From the NCBI GenBank assembly GCA_903887325.1, contig CAISPG010000089.1:1-44202 (forward strand): DNA of 44,202 nucleotides. The letters run 5' to 3'. Numbering within the stretch: position 1 is the stretch's first letter; each line of letters begins with the position of its first letter. The DNA is from an uncultured Burkholderiales bacterium. Its GTDB lineage: Bacteria; Pseudomonadota; Gammaproteobacteria; Burkholderiales; Burkholderiaceae_C. The position numbers were made by a program, and so were the translations under genes. Below, in pieces: positions 19,127 to 28,543 of the stretch. Under the pieces are notes generated by a model, which was not told where the DNA came from, searched no databases, and was given only the letters and a program-made list of their open reading frames with translations.

Positions 19127-19389
19127 CAAATGCCTTCCTCGTCACGGATACGGTCAATCATTTCATTGGTGATGATGACGCCTCTGTGCGGCAGCGGATG
19201 AAAACCGTATTTGGCTAACGGCCTCTCGGCAAGCAGTGCAGGTTCATTGGCTTGCAAGGGATGGGCTGGCATATGAAAAGCCCGGCGCGCCTGCTCACTC
19301 ACCACTTTGCCTATGGTTTTTTTCTCGCGCCTGGCGATTTCCTTGGCGGCAAACAGCACGTCGTCGTCTATGTCTAAGGTGGTGCGCAT
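19126..19389 (-). CDS. vapB: VapB-type antitoxin (ribbon-helix-helix)
   Basis: The protein has 87 residues. The N-terminus MRTTLDIDDDVLFAAKEIARR is a ribbon-helix-helix DNA-binding domain, and the C-terminal tail would wrap the toxin (FHPLPHRGVIITNEMIDRI). GAGG lies 9 nt upstream of the ATG. It immediately precedes vapC and follows a perfect inverted repeat overlapping its promoter, consistent with autorepression by the toxin-antitoxin complex. Confidence 0.87.
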   Translation of the reverse strand: MRTTLDIDDDVLFAAKEIARREKKTIGKVVSEQARRAFHMPAHPLQANEPALLAERPLAKYGFHPLPHRGVIITNEMIDRIRDEEGI

Positions 19390-19403
19390 GGTCGAATCCT
19401 CAA

Positions 19404-19443
19404 GATGTTTGATGATTCTGCATCAAACATCAGTCTTTTTCAA
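19404..19443 (-). promoter_or_regulatory. vapBC promoter with perfect 11-bp inverted-repeat operator
   Basis: GATGTTTGATG (19404-19414) and CATCAAACATC (19421-19431) form a perfect inverted repeat with a 6-nt spacer. On the minus strand a TTGAAA -35 (19438-19443) and a CAGAAT -10 (19415-19420) are 17 nt apart, so the -10 is exactly the operator spacer. Ribbon-helix-helix antitoxins typically bind such repeats to repress their own operon. Confidence 0.75.
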
Positions 19444-19459
19444 GGCCTAGAATGCGGGC

Positions 19460-20464
19460 ATGAAAACACGTCAAGTCGGCCCTTTCCGCGTCAATCCCAT
19501 CGGCCTGGGATGCATGAATATTTGCCCGGTCTACGGCCCGCCGCCGCCCGAAGCCGACGCGCAGCGCCTATTGCTGACGGCGCTGGATGAGGGCGTGGAT
19601 TTTCTGGACACGGCCGCGCTCTACGGTTTTGGCGAAAGCGAACGCATCATCGGTAAAACTTTGTCTTCGCAGCGCGACCGGTTTGTACTGGCCAGCAAAT
19701 GCGGTTTGCACGGCGTTGATTTGAACGGCGACGGCAAGAAAGTGCGAGTCATTGACGGTCGGCCCGAAACCATACGCGCGACCTGCGAGAACAGTTTGCG
19801 CAGCTTGAAAACCGAAACGATTGATTTGTATTACCTGCACCGCTGGGACAAAAAAGTGCCCATCGAAGACAGCGTGGGTGCCATGAGTGATTTGATACAG
19901 GCTGGCAAGATACGCAGCATCGGTTTGTCCGAGGTGTCTGCCGCCACCTTGCGCAAGGCTTTTGCCGTGCATCCGATTGCCGCGTTGCAAACCGAATACT
20001 CACTATGGACGCGCAACCCTGAAATCTCGGTGCTGGATGCCTGCCGCGAACTGGGTGTTGCCTTTGTTTCATTCAGCCCGCTGGCCAGAAAATATTTGTG
20101 CGGTGATTTGCTTGATATCAGCAGTTTGCTGCCCACCGACTGGCGCCATACCTCGCCGCGTTTTCATGCTGAGAATTACGCCAAAAACCTGCAACTGCTG
20201 GACAGCTATTTGCAGATTGCGCGCGACATCGGTTGCACACCGGCGCAGCTGGCGATAGCCTGGGTGCTGCACCAGGCGTCGCACATCGTCAGCATTCCCG
20301 GCACCTCGCGCATTGACCATTTGAAAGACAACATGGGCGCGGCGAATATTCAACTGTCGGCGGACATTCTGGCGCGTCTGGACACAGCCATCAACCACGA
20401 CAACGTGAGCGGCAACCGCTACAACGAAGCGGTCACCAAAGAAGTCGATACTGAGTGTTTTTAA
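19460..20464 (+). CDS. Aldo/keto reductase
   Basis: This 334-residue NADPH-dependent (beta/alpha)8-barrel oxidoreductase has the catalytic tetrad D50 and Y55 in DFLDTAALYG, K80 in LASKCG and H127 in YYLHRWD. The later IAWVLHQ and SIPGTSRIDHLKDN segments belong to the cofactor phosphate site. It resembles the YajO/PLP-reductase-like branch more than the xylose-reductase branch. Its ATG is separated from the vapB operator by only about 30 nt, so the two divergent transcripts share control DNA. Substrate unknown. Confidence 0.85.
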   Translation: MKTRQVGPFRVNPIGLGCMNICPVYGPPPPEADAQRLLLTALDEGVDFLDTAALYGFGESERIIGKTLSSQRDRFVLASKCGLHGVDLNGDGKKVRVIDGRPETIRATCENSLRSLKTETIDLYYLHRWDKKVPIEDSVGAMSDLIQAGKIRSIGLSEVSAATLRKAFAVHPIAALQTEYSLWTRNPEISVLDACRELGVAFVSFSPLARKYLCGDLLDISSLLPTDWRHTSPRFHAENYAKNLQLLDSYLQIARDIGCTPAQLAIAWVLHQASHIVSIPGTSRIDHLKDNMGAANIQLSADILARLDTAINHDNVSGNRYNEAVTKEVDTECF

Positions 20465-20556
20465 AGCGGCCCGCGCAAGCGCATCTGTCAAAGGCTCAAT
20501 CGTTCGATGGGCGCTTTCTTAAAGCTGCCGCACTGAAATACCAACATCTGTTGCGC

Positions 20557-21441
20557 TTAAACCGGTTCGGGTAACTGCCGGTTCAGGCGCAGCATCAACA
20601 GGCCGGCGCCGACCAACAGCAGCATGCCGCACCAGGCCACGGCATTGGGTAAATCGCCCCAAATGAGAAAGCCGCTGAGCACTGCGGTCAGCAAACCCAT
20701 ATAGCGAAACGGCGCGATCACGCTCATGTCGGCCATGCGCGTTGCAAGGATCAGGCAGAAATACCCGCTGCTTAAAAACACGGACGCTGCGGCCATCATC
20801 AACCAATGCAATGGCGACACCGGCACCCAAATGACCCCCAAGCTCCAGATACCTGCCATGACAGTGGCGGTCAGCGCAGTACCCGTGGCGATCACATTAG
20901 AGGGCACTTGATGCGGAATAAAGCGCACACACATGTCGCGCATGGCATGCAAACAGGTGCCGCACAACGCGACCCAGGCCCAGGCGTTAAAGCCCTCGGC
21001 TTGCGGTTGCACCACCAGCAAGACCCCGGCAAAGCCCAGGCCAATGATCAGCCAGTTGCGCAGACTCACGTGCACTCCAAGCAGCAGTCCGGATAACAAT
21101 GCAATCAGCAAGGGCGTTGACATATTGATGGCGGTGGCATTACCCAGCGGCATATTGAACAAGGCGCTCAAATAAACCAGACTGGCCGCACCATCCAACA
21201 AGGACCGCGCCAGCACCCAGCGTTGCATCAGATGTTGTCGCCACTCACGCGACAGTGTCTGCCGGTCGGTCAGTCGTGCCAACAACAGCAAGACCGCAAC
21301 GGATAACAGGCCGCGTAAAAAAATCAGCTGGGCAGCGGGCAAGGTATGGCTGACAAATTTCACCAGCGTGTCGTTCAAGACAAACGAGACCATACCCGCC
21401 GACATGGCGATCACGCCACGCCGGTGGTGATGCGGGATCAC
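20557..21441 (-). CDS. EamA/DMT-family transporter
   Basis: This 294-residue membrane protein has ten predicted helices arranged as two EamA halves. Typical segments are [15 protein letters not shown], a mid-protein [20 protein letters not shown], and the second-half [20 protein letters not shown]. It probably exports a small metabolite; the substrate is unknown. The open frame begins at GTG 21441, overlapping the rpoD stop by 4 nt (GTGA). An ATG at 21405 would give a slightly shorter protein. Either way it lies directly behind rpoD and may be co-transcribed with it. Confidence 0.82.
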   Translation of the reverse strand: MIPHHHRRGVIAMSAGMVSFVLNDTLVKFVSHTLPAAQLIFLRGLLSVAVLLLLARLTDRQTLSREWRQHLMQRWVLARSLLDGAASLVYLSALFNMPLGNATAINMSTPLLIALLSGLLLGVHVSLRNWLIIGLGFAGVLLVVQPQAEGFNAWAWVALCGTCLHAMRDMCVRFIPHQVPSNVIATGTALTATVMAGIWSLGVIWVPVSPLHWLMMAAASVFLSSGYFCLILATRMADMSVIAPFRYMGLLTAVLSGFLIWGDLPNAVAWCGMLLLVGAGLLMLRLNRQLPEPV

Positions 21442-23807
21442 AGGGTGTCGATGAAACTGCGCAGTTTGTCCGAGCGGCTGGGGTGCTTGAGTTTGCGCAA
21501 GGCCTTGGCTTCGATCTGGCGGATACGCTCGCGTGTCACGTCAAACTGTTTGCCGACCTCTTCCAAGGTGTGGTCGTTGTCCATCTCGATACCGAAACGC
21601 ATGCGCAGCACCTTGGCTTCGCGCGGCGTCAGGCCGTCGAGTATTTCTTTGACCACGTCGCGCAAACCGGCTTGCATGGCAGCTTCGATAGGTGCAGTGT
21701 TGGCACCGTCTTCAATGAAGTCGCCCAGGTGTGAATCGTCATCATCGCCGACCGGCGTTTCCATCGAAATCGGCTCTTTGGCGATCTTCATGATCTTGCG
21801 GATTTTGTCTTCCGGCATTTCCATTTTTTCGGCCAGCACCGATGCGTCCGGCTCGAAACCAAACTCTTGCAAGTGTTGGCGGCTGATGCGGTTCATCTTG
21901 TTGATGGTCTCGATCATGTGCACCGGAATACGGATGGTGCGCGCCTGGTCGGCGATAGAACGAGTGATGGCTTGGCGAATCCACCATGTGGCGTAAGTGG
22001 AGAACTTGTAGCCGCGACGGTATTCAAACTTGTCGACCGCTTTCTTCAAGCCGATGTTGCCTTCTTGAATCAAGTCCAGGAATTGCAAGCCACGGTTGGT
22101 GTATTTTTTGGCGATAGAGATGACCAGGCGCAAGTTGGCCTCGATCATTTCCTTTTTGGCGTTGCGCGAGGCGCGTTCGCCTTCGTTCATGCGCTTGTTG
22201 ATGTCCTTGAGTTCAGCCAAAGGCACGACCACGCGGGTTTGTATGTCAGTCAGTTTGGTTTGCAATTCCTGAATCGCAGGAATATTGCGGGTCATGGTGA
22301 CAGACCAGTTTTTGCCTGCGGCTGATTGCTTTTCCACCCATTTCAGGTTGAGCAAATTGGCAGGGAATTCTTTGATGAACATTTCTTGCGGCATGCCGCA
22401 ACGGTCCACGATGATGCGGCGCAGTTCGCGTTCTTTTTTGCGCACATCATCAACTTGTGAGCGCACCAGATCGCACAGCTTTTCAATGGTGCGTGCGGTG
22501 AAGCGCACGGTCATCATTTCTTCGCTGATGGATTTTTGAATCTTCGTGTAGGCAGGTGTGCCGTAGCCTTCTTTGTCGAAGCTCTTGCGCAGTTTGTCGA
22601 ACAACACTTGAATGCGGTCGAGTCGCGTCAGTGCTTCGCTCTTGAGTTCTTCCAGTTTTTTGGTCAGCGCTTTAGAACCGCCTTTGCCGTCGTCGTCGTC
22701 TGAGTCGTCGAATTCATCGAAATCTTCTTCGGCCACATAGTCATCTGCTTCGTTGGCGTTGGTAAAGCCGTCAACGATGGTGGAGATGACGACTTTGTCA
22801 TCACGGATGTCACCGGCCATGCGCAAGATTTCTGCGACGGTGGCAGGAGACGCACTGATGGCTTCCATCATGGCCATCAAGCCGCCTTCGATGCGCTTGG
22901 CGATTTCAATTTCGCCTTCGCGGGTCAGCAGTTCAACGGTACCCATTTCACGCATGTACATGCGCACCGGGTCGGTGGTGCGGCCAAACTCGCTGTCCAC
23001 CGTAGACAAAGCGGCTTCGGCTTCTTCTTCGGCTTCTTCCTCACTGGCTACGGTCGGGCCGGTGTTGTTGATGATCAGCATCTCGGCGTCTGGCGTTTGC
23101 TCGAACACCGCCACACCCATGTCGTTCAACATGGTGATGACCACTTCCAGGGTTTCGGCGTCGACCAGTTTGTCGGGCAGGTGGTCGGAGATTTCGCCGT
23201 GCGTCAGGTAGCCGCGCGTCTTGCCCAGCTTGATCAGGGTTTTCAGTCGCGAGCGGCGCTTGGCCAGGTCTTCTTCGGACAACACGGCTTCGTCTAAACC
23301 GAACTCTTTCATCAAGGCGCGTTCTTTGGCCTTGCTGATTTTCATGCGCAAAGGCTTGACCTTTTCACCACCGGCAACAGGTTCCTCGGCGAACTCGGCT
23401 TCGAGGTCAACGATATCTTCGTCTTCAGGGATGGCCTTTTTAGCGGCCTTGCCTTTGGCAGCCGGTTTGGCAGCAGCCTTGGGCGGTTTGGCGCGTTCGG
23501 CAGAAGGCGCGGCGGGTTTGCTTGTGCTTTTGGCAGCCGGTTTGGCCGCTGTTTTTGCAACCGGCTTGGCTGCGGTTTTTGCCACAGGTTTGGCGGCAGA
23601 TTTCACGTCGGGTTTGGCAGAAGAGGCTTTGGTCACGGGATGGGTCACAGGTTTAGCAGGGGTTTTGGAAACGGGTTTGGCCGCCGTTTTGACTGAGGCT
23701 TTCACAACGGGCTTGGTCGCAGGTTTGGCGGTGGTCTTGGGCGCTGGCTTGGGGACAGCTTTGCTTACAGACTTGGCGACGGGTTTGGCGGTTTTTTTGG
23801 CAGTCAT
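21438..23807 (-). CDS. rpoD: RNA polymerase primary sigma factor (sigma-70)
   Basis: This 789-residue housekeeping sigma factor has a long N-terminal extension (about residues 1-125) built of short Lys-Pro-Ala/Val units, then region 1.1 and region 1.2 ([11 protein letters not shown]). A large non-conserved acidic insert follows (about 330-480), then region 2 ([35 protein letters not shown]), region 3 and region 4 ([20 protein letters not shown]). All core regions are intact. The ATG at 23807 has TGAGGA just upstream. It lies downstream of dnaG. A terminator-like hairpin sits in its leader, and an EamA transporter gene overlaps its 3' end. Confidence 0.97.
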   Translation of the reverse strand: MTAKKTAKPVAKSVSKAVPKPAPKTTAKPATKPVVKASVKTAAKPVSKTPAKPVTHPVTKASSAKPDVKSAAKPVAKTAAKPVAKTAAKPAAKSTSKPAAPSAERAKPPKAAAKPAAKGKAAKKAIPEDEDIVDLEAEFAEEPVAGGEKVKPLRMKISKAKERALMKEFGLDEAVLSEEDLAKRRSRLKTLIKLGKTRGYLTHGEISDHLPDKLVDAETLEVVITMLNDMGVAVFEQTPDAEMLIINNTGPTVASEEEAEEEAEAALSTVDSEFGRTTDPVRMYMREMGTVELLTREGEIEIAKRIEGGLMAMMEAISASPATVAEILRMAGDIRDDKVVISTIVDGFTNANEADDYVAEEDFDEFDDSDDDDGKGGSKALTKKLEELKSEALTRLDRIQVLFDKLRKSFDKEGYGTPAYTKIQKSISEEMMTVRFTARTIEKLCDLVRSQVDDVRKKERELRRIIVDRCGMPQEMFIKEFPANLLNLKWVEKQSAAGKNWSVTMTRNIPAIQELQTKLTDIQTRVVVPLAELKDINKRMNEGERASRNAKKEMIEANLRLVISIAKKYTNRGLQFLDLIQEGNIGLKKAVDKFEYRRGYKFSTYATWWIRQAITRSIADQARTIRIPVHMIETINKMNRISRQHLQEFGFEPDASVLAEKMEMPEDKIRKIMKIAKEPISMETPVGDDDDSHLGDFIEDGANTAPIEAAMQAGLRDVVKEILDGLTPREAKVLRMRFGIEMDNDHTLEEVGKQFDVTRERIRQIEAKALRKLKHPSRSDKLRSFIDTL

Positions 23808-23824
23808 GTCAATCCTCAGGCAAT

Positions 23825-23856
23825 AAAAAAAGTTACACGCGCAGGCAGAGCGCGTG
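23825..23856 (-). terminator. Terminator-like hairpin in the rpoD leader
   Basis: Read on the minus strand, a perfect 7-bp stem (CACGCGC/GCGCGTG, 23836-23842 with 23850-23856, loop of 7) is followed after TAAC by seven T residues (23831-23825). It ends less than 20 nt before the rpoD ATG. It could end dnaG transcripts or act as an attenuator for rpoD. The rest of the 186-bp gap (23857-23993) shows no gene. Confidence 0.55.
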
Positions 23857-23993
23857 AAGGCTGATCATCGAGGGCAAACAAGCTGGTGGGGCGAACATTT
23901 GGAATGCAGTCCTTGCGGTGAATGGCGGGTCGTGAGCTGTGTGTCACGGTTGGCCGGGCCCGGAGGTGTTGCTGTCGCGCTTGTCAGTGGTTG

Positions 23994-25829
23994 CTATTGT
24001 ACCAGAGGCGTTTTTTTCAAACTCGCCAAACGACTATTCAACACTTTGATCTGCGCGTAAGCCGCCGGGTCGCTGGCCATGCGCCGGGTCAGTTCGTCGA
24101 TTTGCGTGGACACATGCGCTTTCTCCAACTCAAGCATGATGCTTTGCAATTCGCTGACATCGTTGTCCATATCTACCGGGGCGCTGGCGAGCAATTGCAT
24201 CAACATATCCTCGTCTTCGTGGCCGCGCAAGCCTTCACGCAAGGCCGCCAGCGGTTGCACGCCGTGCTCCTGCGATTGACTGTCCAGCCAGCTGAACAAG
24301 CGTCCGTGCGGTGCCGGTAAATCCATCAGCATGTGTTGCTGCGGCAAAGCCAGCGCTGACCATTGCGCCATGTCGGTGAACAGGATTTGCAAAGCCCGGT
24401 CCTGGCGTGCCGGTGCTTTGCGGCGCATGCTGACGGGACTTGATGGTCTGCGCGGCGCGCTTGTTTCGCGCGGTTTGCCGCCGTTTTGTGCGGGTGTAGC
24501 AGTGCGCTGCGTTTTGGCGCTGCTGTCACCCAGCCACAGTCTTTGCAATTCACGCGTGCCTATGCCGACCAGGTCGGCGAGCTCATTCAGCAACTGCGTT
24601 TTCAACACGCCGTCGGGCAACGCCAACCACAGCGGCCTGGCCTGCGAGGCCAGCATGGCGCGGCCTTCGGCGCTGTCTATGTCGCAGCCGTCGCGCGCCA
24701 CATCCACCAGAAAACGGCTCAAAGGCGTGGCGTCCGATACCAGTCGCGCAAACGCTTCGCTGCCGTGCTCACGTATGTAACTGTCGGGGTCGTGTTCAGC
24801 CGGCAAAAACAAAAACTTGACGTTGCGCACATCGGTGGCGTACGGGAGCGCGCCATCCAGCGCTTTGCGCGCCGCGCGACGGCCGGCGGCGTCGCCATCA
24901 AAGCTGAACACCACCGCGTCGGTGAAGCGAAAAAGTTTTTGCACATGGTCAGTGGTGCAAGCCGTGCCCAATGTGGCCACTGCATTGGCAAAGCCCGATT
25001 GCGCCAGCGCCACCACGTCCATATAGCCTTCGGTGACCAGCACATAACCGGCTTCGCGCAAGGCGGTGCGCGCTTCAAACAAACCGTAGAGTTCGCGGCC
25101 TTTGCTGAACACCGGGGTTTCGGGCGAGTTCAGGTATTTGGGCGTGCCGTCTCCCATGACGCGTCCGCCAAAGCCTATGCATTCGCCTTTGACATTGCGG
25201 ATGGGAAACATGATGCGGTCGCGGAAACGGTCATAGCGCTTTTCTTCGCCGCCGTCTTCGGTGTTGCTGATCAACAAGCCGGACTCGACCAGCAGCGGGT
25301 CCTGGTAATCGGCAAACACACTGGCCAAGCTGCGCCAACCCTCTGGCGCGTAACCCAGGCCAAAGGCCTTGGCGATCTCGCCGGACAAGCCACGGCCTTT
25401 CAAATAGTCGATGGCACGCGGGCTGGTTTTCAGTTGTTTGCGGTAAGCCTCACCGGCTTTTTCCAGCACGTCGTTGAGCGTGGCTTGGCGCTGGCGCTGT
25501 TGCGCAGCGCGTTGTCGCTCTTGCGGATCGGCCTCGTCCTCGGGCACTTGCATGCCGTAGGACTGGGCCAGGTCTTTCACCGCTTCGACGAAATTCATGC
25601 CGCTGTGCTCCATCAGAAAACCGATGGCGTTACCGTTTTTGCCGCAGCCAAAGCAATGGAAAAACTGCTTGCTCGGGCTGACGGAAAACGACGGCGATTT
25701 CTCGCCGTGAAACGGGCACAAGCCCATGTAATTCGCCCCGCCTTTTTTCAGTTGCACATAGCGGCCGACCACTTCAACCACATCGGTACGCGCTATCAAC
25801 TCCTGAATGAAAGACTGGGGAATCGCCAT
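23994..25829 (-). CDS. dnaG: DNA primase
   Basis: This 611-residue primase synthesises RNA primers at the replication fork with DnaB helicase. The N-terminal zinc site has C38, H41, C59 and C62 (GLCPFHGEKSPSF, then FHCFGCG). The catalytic TOPRIM core includes VLVTEGYMDVVAL and FSFDGDAAGRRAA. The C-terminal helicase-binding region follows a Pro/Arg-rich linker near residues 440-480. It begins 5 nt after the gamma-glutamyltransferase stop, without a strong ribosome site, and precedes rpoD, preserving the dnaG-rpoD half of the macromolecular synthesis operon. Confidence 0.96.
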   Translation of the reverse strand: MAIPQSFIQELIARTDVVEVVGRYVQLKKGGANYMGLCPFHGEKSPSFSVSPSKQFFHCFGCGKNGNAIGFLMEHSGMNFVEAVKDLAQSYGMQVPEDEADPQERQRAAQQRQRQATLNDVLEKAGEAYRKQLKTSPRAIDYLKGRGLSGEIAKAFGLGYAPEGWRSLASVFADYQDPLLVESGLLISNTEDGGEEKRYDRFRDRIMFPIRNVKGECIGFGGRVMGDGTPKYLNSPETPVFSKGRELYGLFEARTALREAGYVLVTEGYMDVVALAQSGFANAVATLGTACTTDHVQKLFRFTDAVVFSFDGDAAGRRAARKALDGALPYATDVRNVKFLFLPAEHDPDSYIREHGSEAFARLVSDATPLSRFLVDVARDGCDIDSAEGRAMLASQARPLWLALPDGVLKTQLLNELADLVGIGTRELQRLWLGDSSAKTQRTATPAQNGGKPRETSAPRRPSSPVSMRRKAPARQDRALQILFTDMAQWSALALPQQHMLMDLPAPHGRLFSWLDSQSQEHGVQPLAALREGLRGHEDEDMLMQLLASAPVDMDNDVSELQSIMLELEKAHVSTQIDELTRRMASDPAAYAQIKVLNSRLASLKKTPLVQ

Positions 25830-25834
25830 GGCTG

Positions 25835-27652
25835 TTAGTCGCCGCTGACCGAACCCTCGCGACGCGGATCGGCGGCACCCAACCAGCCTTCACCTTTGCG
25901 TTGAATCGCTTGCAAACCGCTTGGCATCTCTGTTTGCTGCACTTCGTGACCGCGGGCTTTGAGGCCGTCGACCGTGGCCGCAGGGAAGCGGCCGCTTTCC
26001 AGCATCAGCGGTCCATTGGTGGCGGTCATACCTGAGTGTGGTTGCTTGATGGCTGTTTGCGCATCCAGGCCGTTGTTCAGCATGGCCCACAGGGTCTGGC
26101 TGGTGTAGTGAATGATCATCGGGCCGCCGGGGCTGCCCAAGTTGGCCATCAGCGGGCCGCGTTGTCCGCCGGCGTCGCTGGCATAGACCAGGATGGGGTT
26201 CATGGATGAACGCGGGCGTTTGCCGGCTTGCAGGCGGTTGGCCACCGGCACGCCATTGGCGTCACGCGGTGCAAAGCTGAAATCGGTCAACTGGTTGTTC
26301 AGCAAAAAACCGCCGCGCAGGCCGGGGCTGACCATCAGGCGCGCGCCGAAGCCGCTTTCGATGGAGGTGGTCATGGACACGGCGCGGCCCTGGCCGTCGA
26401 CCACGCTGATGTGGCTGGTGCCGTATTCAGGCTGGTCAGCCATGGGCGCATAACTGGTGGTCGTGTTGCCGGGGTTGCCCGCAGGTGCATCGGCCATGCG
26501 ACGCGGTGAAATCAATTCAGCGCGGAGTTTCAAATAAGCCGGTTGCAGCAAGCTGCCCCAGTCTTTGCCGGGCGCGGCCACATAGGCCGGGTCAGCGACA
26601 AACTGGGCGCGGTCGGCGAAGGCCAGGCGGGCGGCTTCGTTGTAGTTGTGCAGCCAGTCGACGCTTTGCATATCGTCGGCGGGGCGCGCCTGAGCCGACA
26701 GCATGCCGAAGATCTGGCCCATGGCGATCAGCCCGGAAGAAGGCGCACCGGCACCGCAGATTTGCACGGTTTTGCCGTCAGACTGCGTGCTGCTGTGCGA
26801 GAAGCACAGGGCTTCGCGCACTTCGGGACGGTATTTCTGCATGTCTGCCATGGTCAGCAGGCCGGGGTTGTTGGCGTACTGCTGCACTCGGTTGACGATG
26901 GTTTGCGCCAGCGCTCCGGTGTAGAAAGCATCGGCGCCTTCCTTGGCGATCAATTTGTAGACCTTGGCCAGACCGGGGTTGGTCAGGCGATGGCCGACCG
27001 GCAGCGGCGTGCCATTGGGTTTGAAAAAGTAAGCGACCGATTGCGGGTCTTTGAGCAGAGTGGGTTCGTTCTTGAGCAACGCGTGCAGTCGCGGGCTGAT
27101 GGGGAACCCTGCTTCAGCGATTTGTATCGCCGGTTTGAACAGCGCGGCCCAAGGCAATTTGCCATGTTGTTTGTGCGCCAGCGCCAGCATGCGCAACAGG
27201 CCGGGCACACCAACCGCGCGTCCGCCTGCCACCACTTCGTTAAAACTTAGCGCTTTGCCGTTCAACATGAACATGTCCGAGGGTGCCAGCAAAGGCGCAG
27301 TTTCGCGGCCGTCGAACACTTGGAGTTGCTTGCCGTCGTCGTGAACCAGAAACGCGCCGCCGCCGATGCCGCTGGACTGCGGTTCGACCAGCGTCAGTAC
27401 CAGTTGTACCGCGATCGCTGCATCAACCGCAGAACCGCCTGCCTTGAGAATTTGCAAACCGGCGGCGCTGGCCATCGGGTTGGCAGACGCCACGCCACGG
27501 TGTTGAAACGGCGTGCCGGCTTTCTCTGTATCGGCTTTGGCCGGTGCTTGCGGTGCTTTGTTTTTAGCGAAAGCGACAGAACTGCCGAGCAGCAATACGC
27601 AGGCGGCTCGCACGCTCAGGCGCAAGGCAAAAGGAAGTGAGGTATGGGTCAT
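25835..27652 (-). CDS. ggt: Gamma-glutamyltransferase (periplasmic)
   Basis: This 605-residue N-terminal nucleophile hydrolase cleaves or transfers the gamma-glutamyl group of glutathione and related peptides in the periplasm. A signal peptide of about 29 residues ends at SVAFA. The substrate-binding Arg is in FDGRETAP (R116). The auto-cleavage site and catalytic Thr is T412 in YGTSHISVVD, and GGG and LGSPGGPMII segments are conserved. Relatives usually show TTHxSVVD, so the GTSH variant is mildly divergent. It lies directly upstream of dnaG (5-nt gap) and 21 nt downstream of an SDR gene, an unusual partner for a primase gene. Confidence 0.92.
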   Translation of the reverse strand: MTHTSLPFALRLSVRAACVLLLGSSVAFAKNKAPQAPAKADTEKAGTPFQHRGVASANPMASAAGLQILKAGGSAVDAAIAVQLVLTLVEPQSSGIGGGAFLVHDDGKQLQVFDGRETAPLLAPSDMFMLNGKALSFNEVVAGGRAVGVPGLLRMLALAHKQHGKLPWAALFKPAIQIAEAGFPISPRLHALLKNEPTLLKDPQSVAYFFKPNGTPLPVGHRLTNPGLAKVYKLIAKEGADAFYTGALAQTIVNRVQQYANNPGLLTMADMQKYRPEVREALCFSHSSTQSDGKTVQICGAGAPSSGLIAMGQIFGMLSAQARPADDMQSVDWLHNYNEAARLAFADRAQFVADPAYVAAPGKDWGSLLQPAYLKLRAELISPRRMADAPAGNPGNTTTSYAPMADQPEYGTSHISVVDGQGRAVSMTTSIESGFGARLMVSPGLRGGFLLNNQLTDFSFAPRDANGVPVANRLQAGKRPRSSMNPILVYASDAGGQRGPLMANLGSPGGPMIIHYTSQTLWAMLNNGLDAQTAIKQPHSGMTATNGPLMLESGRFPAATVDGLKARGHEVQQTEMPSGLQAIQRKGEGWLGAADPRREGSVSGD

Positions 27653-27673
27653 GGTGTGTTTGTCTCTAAGTGA

Positions 27674-28432
27674 TTATTTAGGGGGCAGGCGGATGGCACC
27701 GTCAAGGCGGATCACTTCGCCGTTGAGCATGTCGTTGTCCAGAATGTGCACCACCAACTTGGCGTAATCCTGAGGCGTTCCCAGACGCGACGGGAAGGGC
27801 ACACCGGCTGCCAAAGCTTCTTGCACTTCTTTGGGCATCGAGAACATCATGGGGGTGCCGAAAATGCCGGGGGCAATCGTCATATTGCGGATGCCGAGTT
27901 TGGACAAGTCGCGGGCAATCGGCAGCGTCATGCCGACGATGCCGCCCTTGGATGCGGCGTAAGCTGCCTGGCCGATCTGGCCGTCATAGGCAGCGACAGA
28001 GGCGGTGGAGATCAGCACGCCGCGCTCACCGGTGTCTTCCGGGGTGTTGGTGCTCATGGCATGTGCGGCCAGGCGGATCATGTTGAAACTGCCGATCAGG
28101 TTGATATTGATGGTGCGCTGAAAGCCGGCCAGCACGTGCGGGCCGGATTTGCCGACGGTGCGCTCGGCGGTGGCTATGCCCGCGCAGTTGATCAAACCGG
28201 ACAGTTTGCCCAAGGTCTGCGCCTTGGCGACAACTGCTGCGGCTTGTTCTTCGTTGGAGACGTCGCAGTGCATAAACACGCCGCCGAGTTCCGCTGCAAT
28301 GGCCAGACCTTTTTCATCCTGCATATCGGCAATCACCACCTTGGCGCCGTGTTGCGCCAGCAGGCGTGCCGTGCCTTCGCCCAGACCGGAAGCGCCGCCG
28401 GTGACGATGAATACGTTGTTTTTAATTTGCAT
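27674..28432 (-). CDS. SDR-family 3-hydroxyacyl-CoA dehydrogenase-like oxidoreductase
   Basis: This 252-residue classical short-chain dehydrogenase has the NAD-binding motif [21 protein letters not shown], a catalytic Ser in [11 protein letters not shown] and the YxxxK pair in YAASKGG. It resembles the type II 3-hydroxyacyl-CoA dehydrogenase (HSD17B10-like) group, with the characteristic [17 protein letters not shown] and [13 protein letters not shown] segments. It likely oxidises 3-hydroxyacyl-CoA in fatty-acid or branched-chain degradation. It is first in the minus-strand block that continues with ggt, dnaG and rpoD. Confidence 0.87.
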   Translation of the reverse strand: MQIKNNVFIVTGGASGLGEGTARLLAQHGAKVVIADMQDEKGLAIAAELGGVFMHCDVSNEEQAAAVVAKAQTLGKLSGLINCAGIATAERTVGKSGPHVLAGFQRTININLIGSFNMIRLAAHAMSTNTPEDTGERGVLISTASVAAYDGQIGQAAYAASKGGIVGMTLPIARDLSKLGIRNMTIAPGIFGTPMMFSMPKEVQEALAAGVPFPSRLGTPQDYAKLVVHILDNDMLNGEVIRLDGAIRLPPK

Positions 28433-28543
28433 AAGAGCCTTTCAATGAACATCCGGCTGCACCTGCAGCCGCTAACTCAAAGATTATGGCAGTGACGGCC
28501 TGCCACAATCCGGCTATTCCTTACTAAGTTGATCTAGGTCTAT

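Noticed and set aside
23500-23800. Short repeated units that might suggest a CRISPR array
   Set aside because: The repeats are in-frame Lys-Pro-Ala codons of rpoD, without spacers of constant length.
24486-25838. 450-residue open frame on the plus strand opposite dnaG
   Set aside because: Antisense to primase with no domain or ribosome site; a shadow frame.
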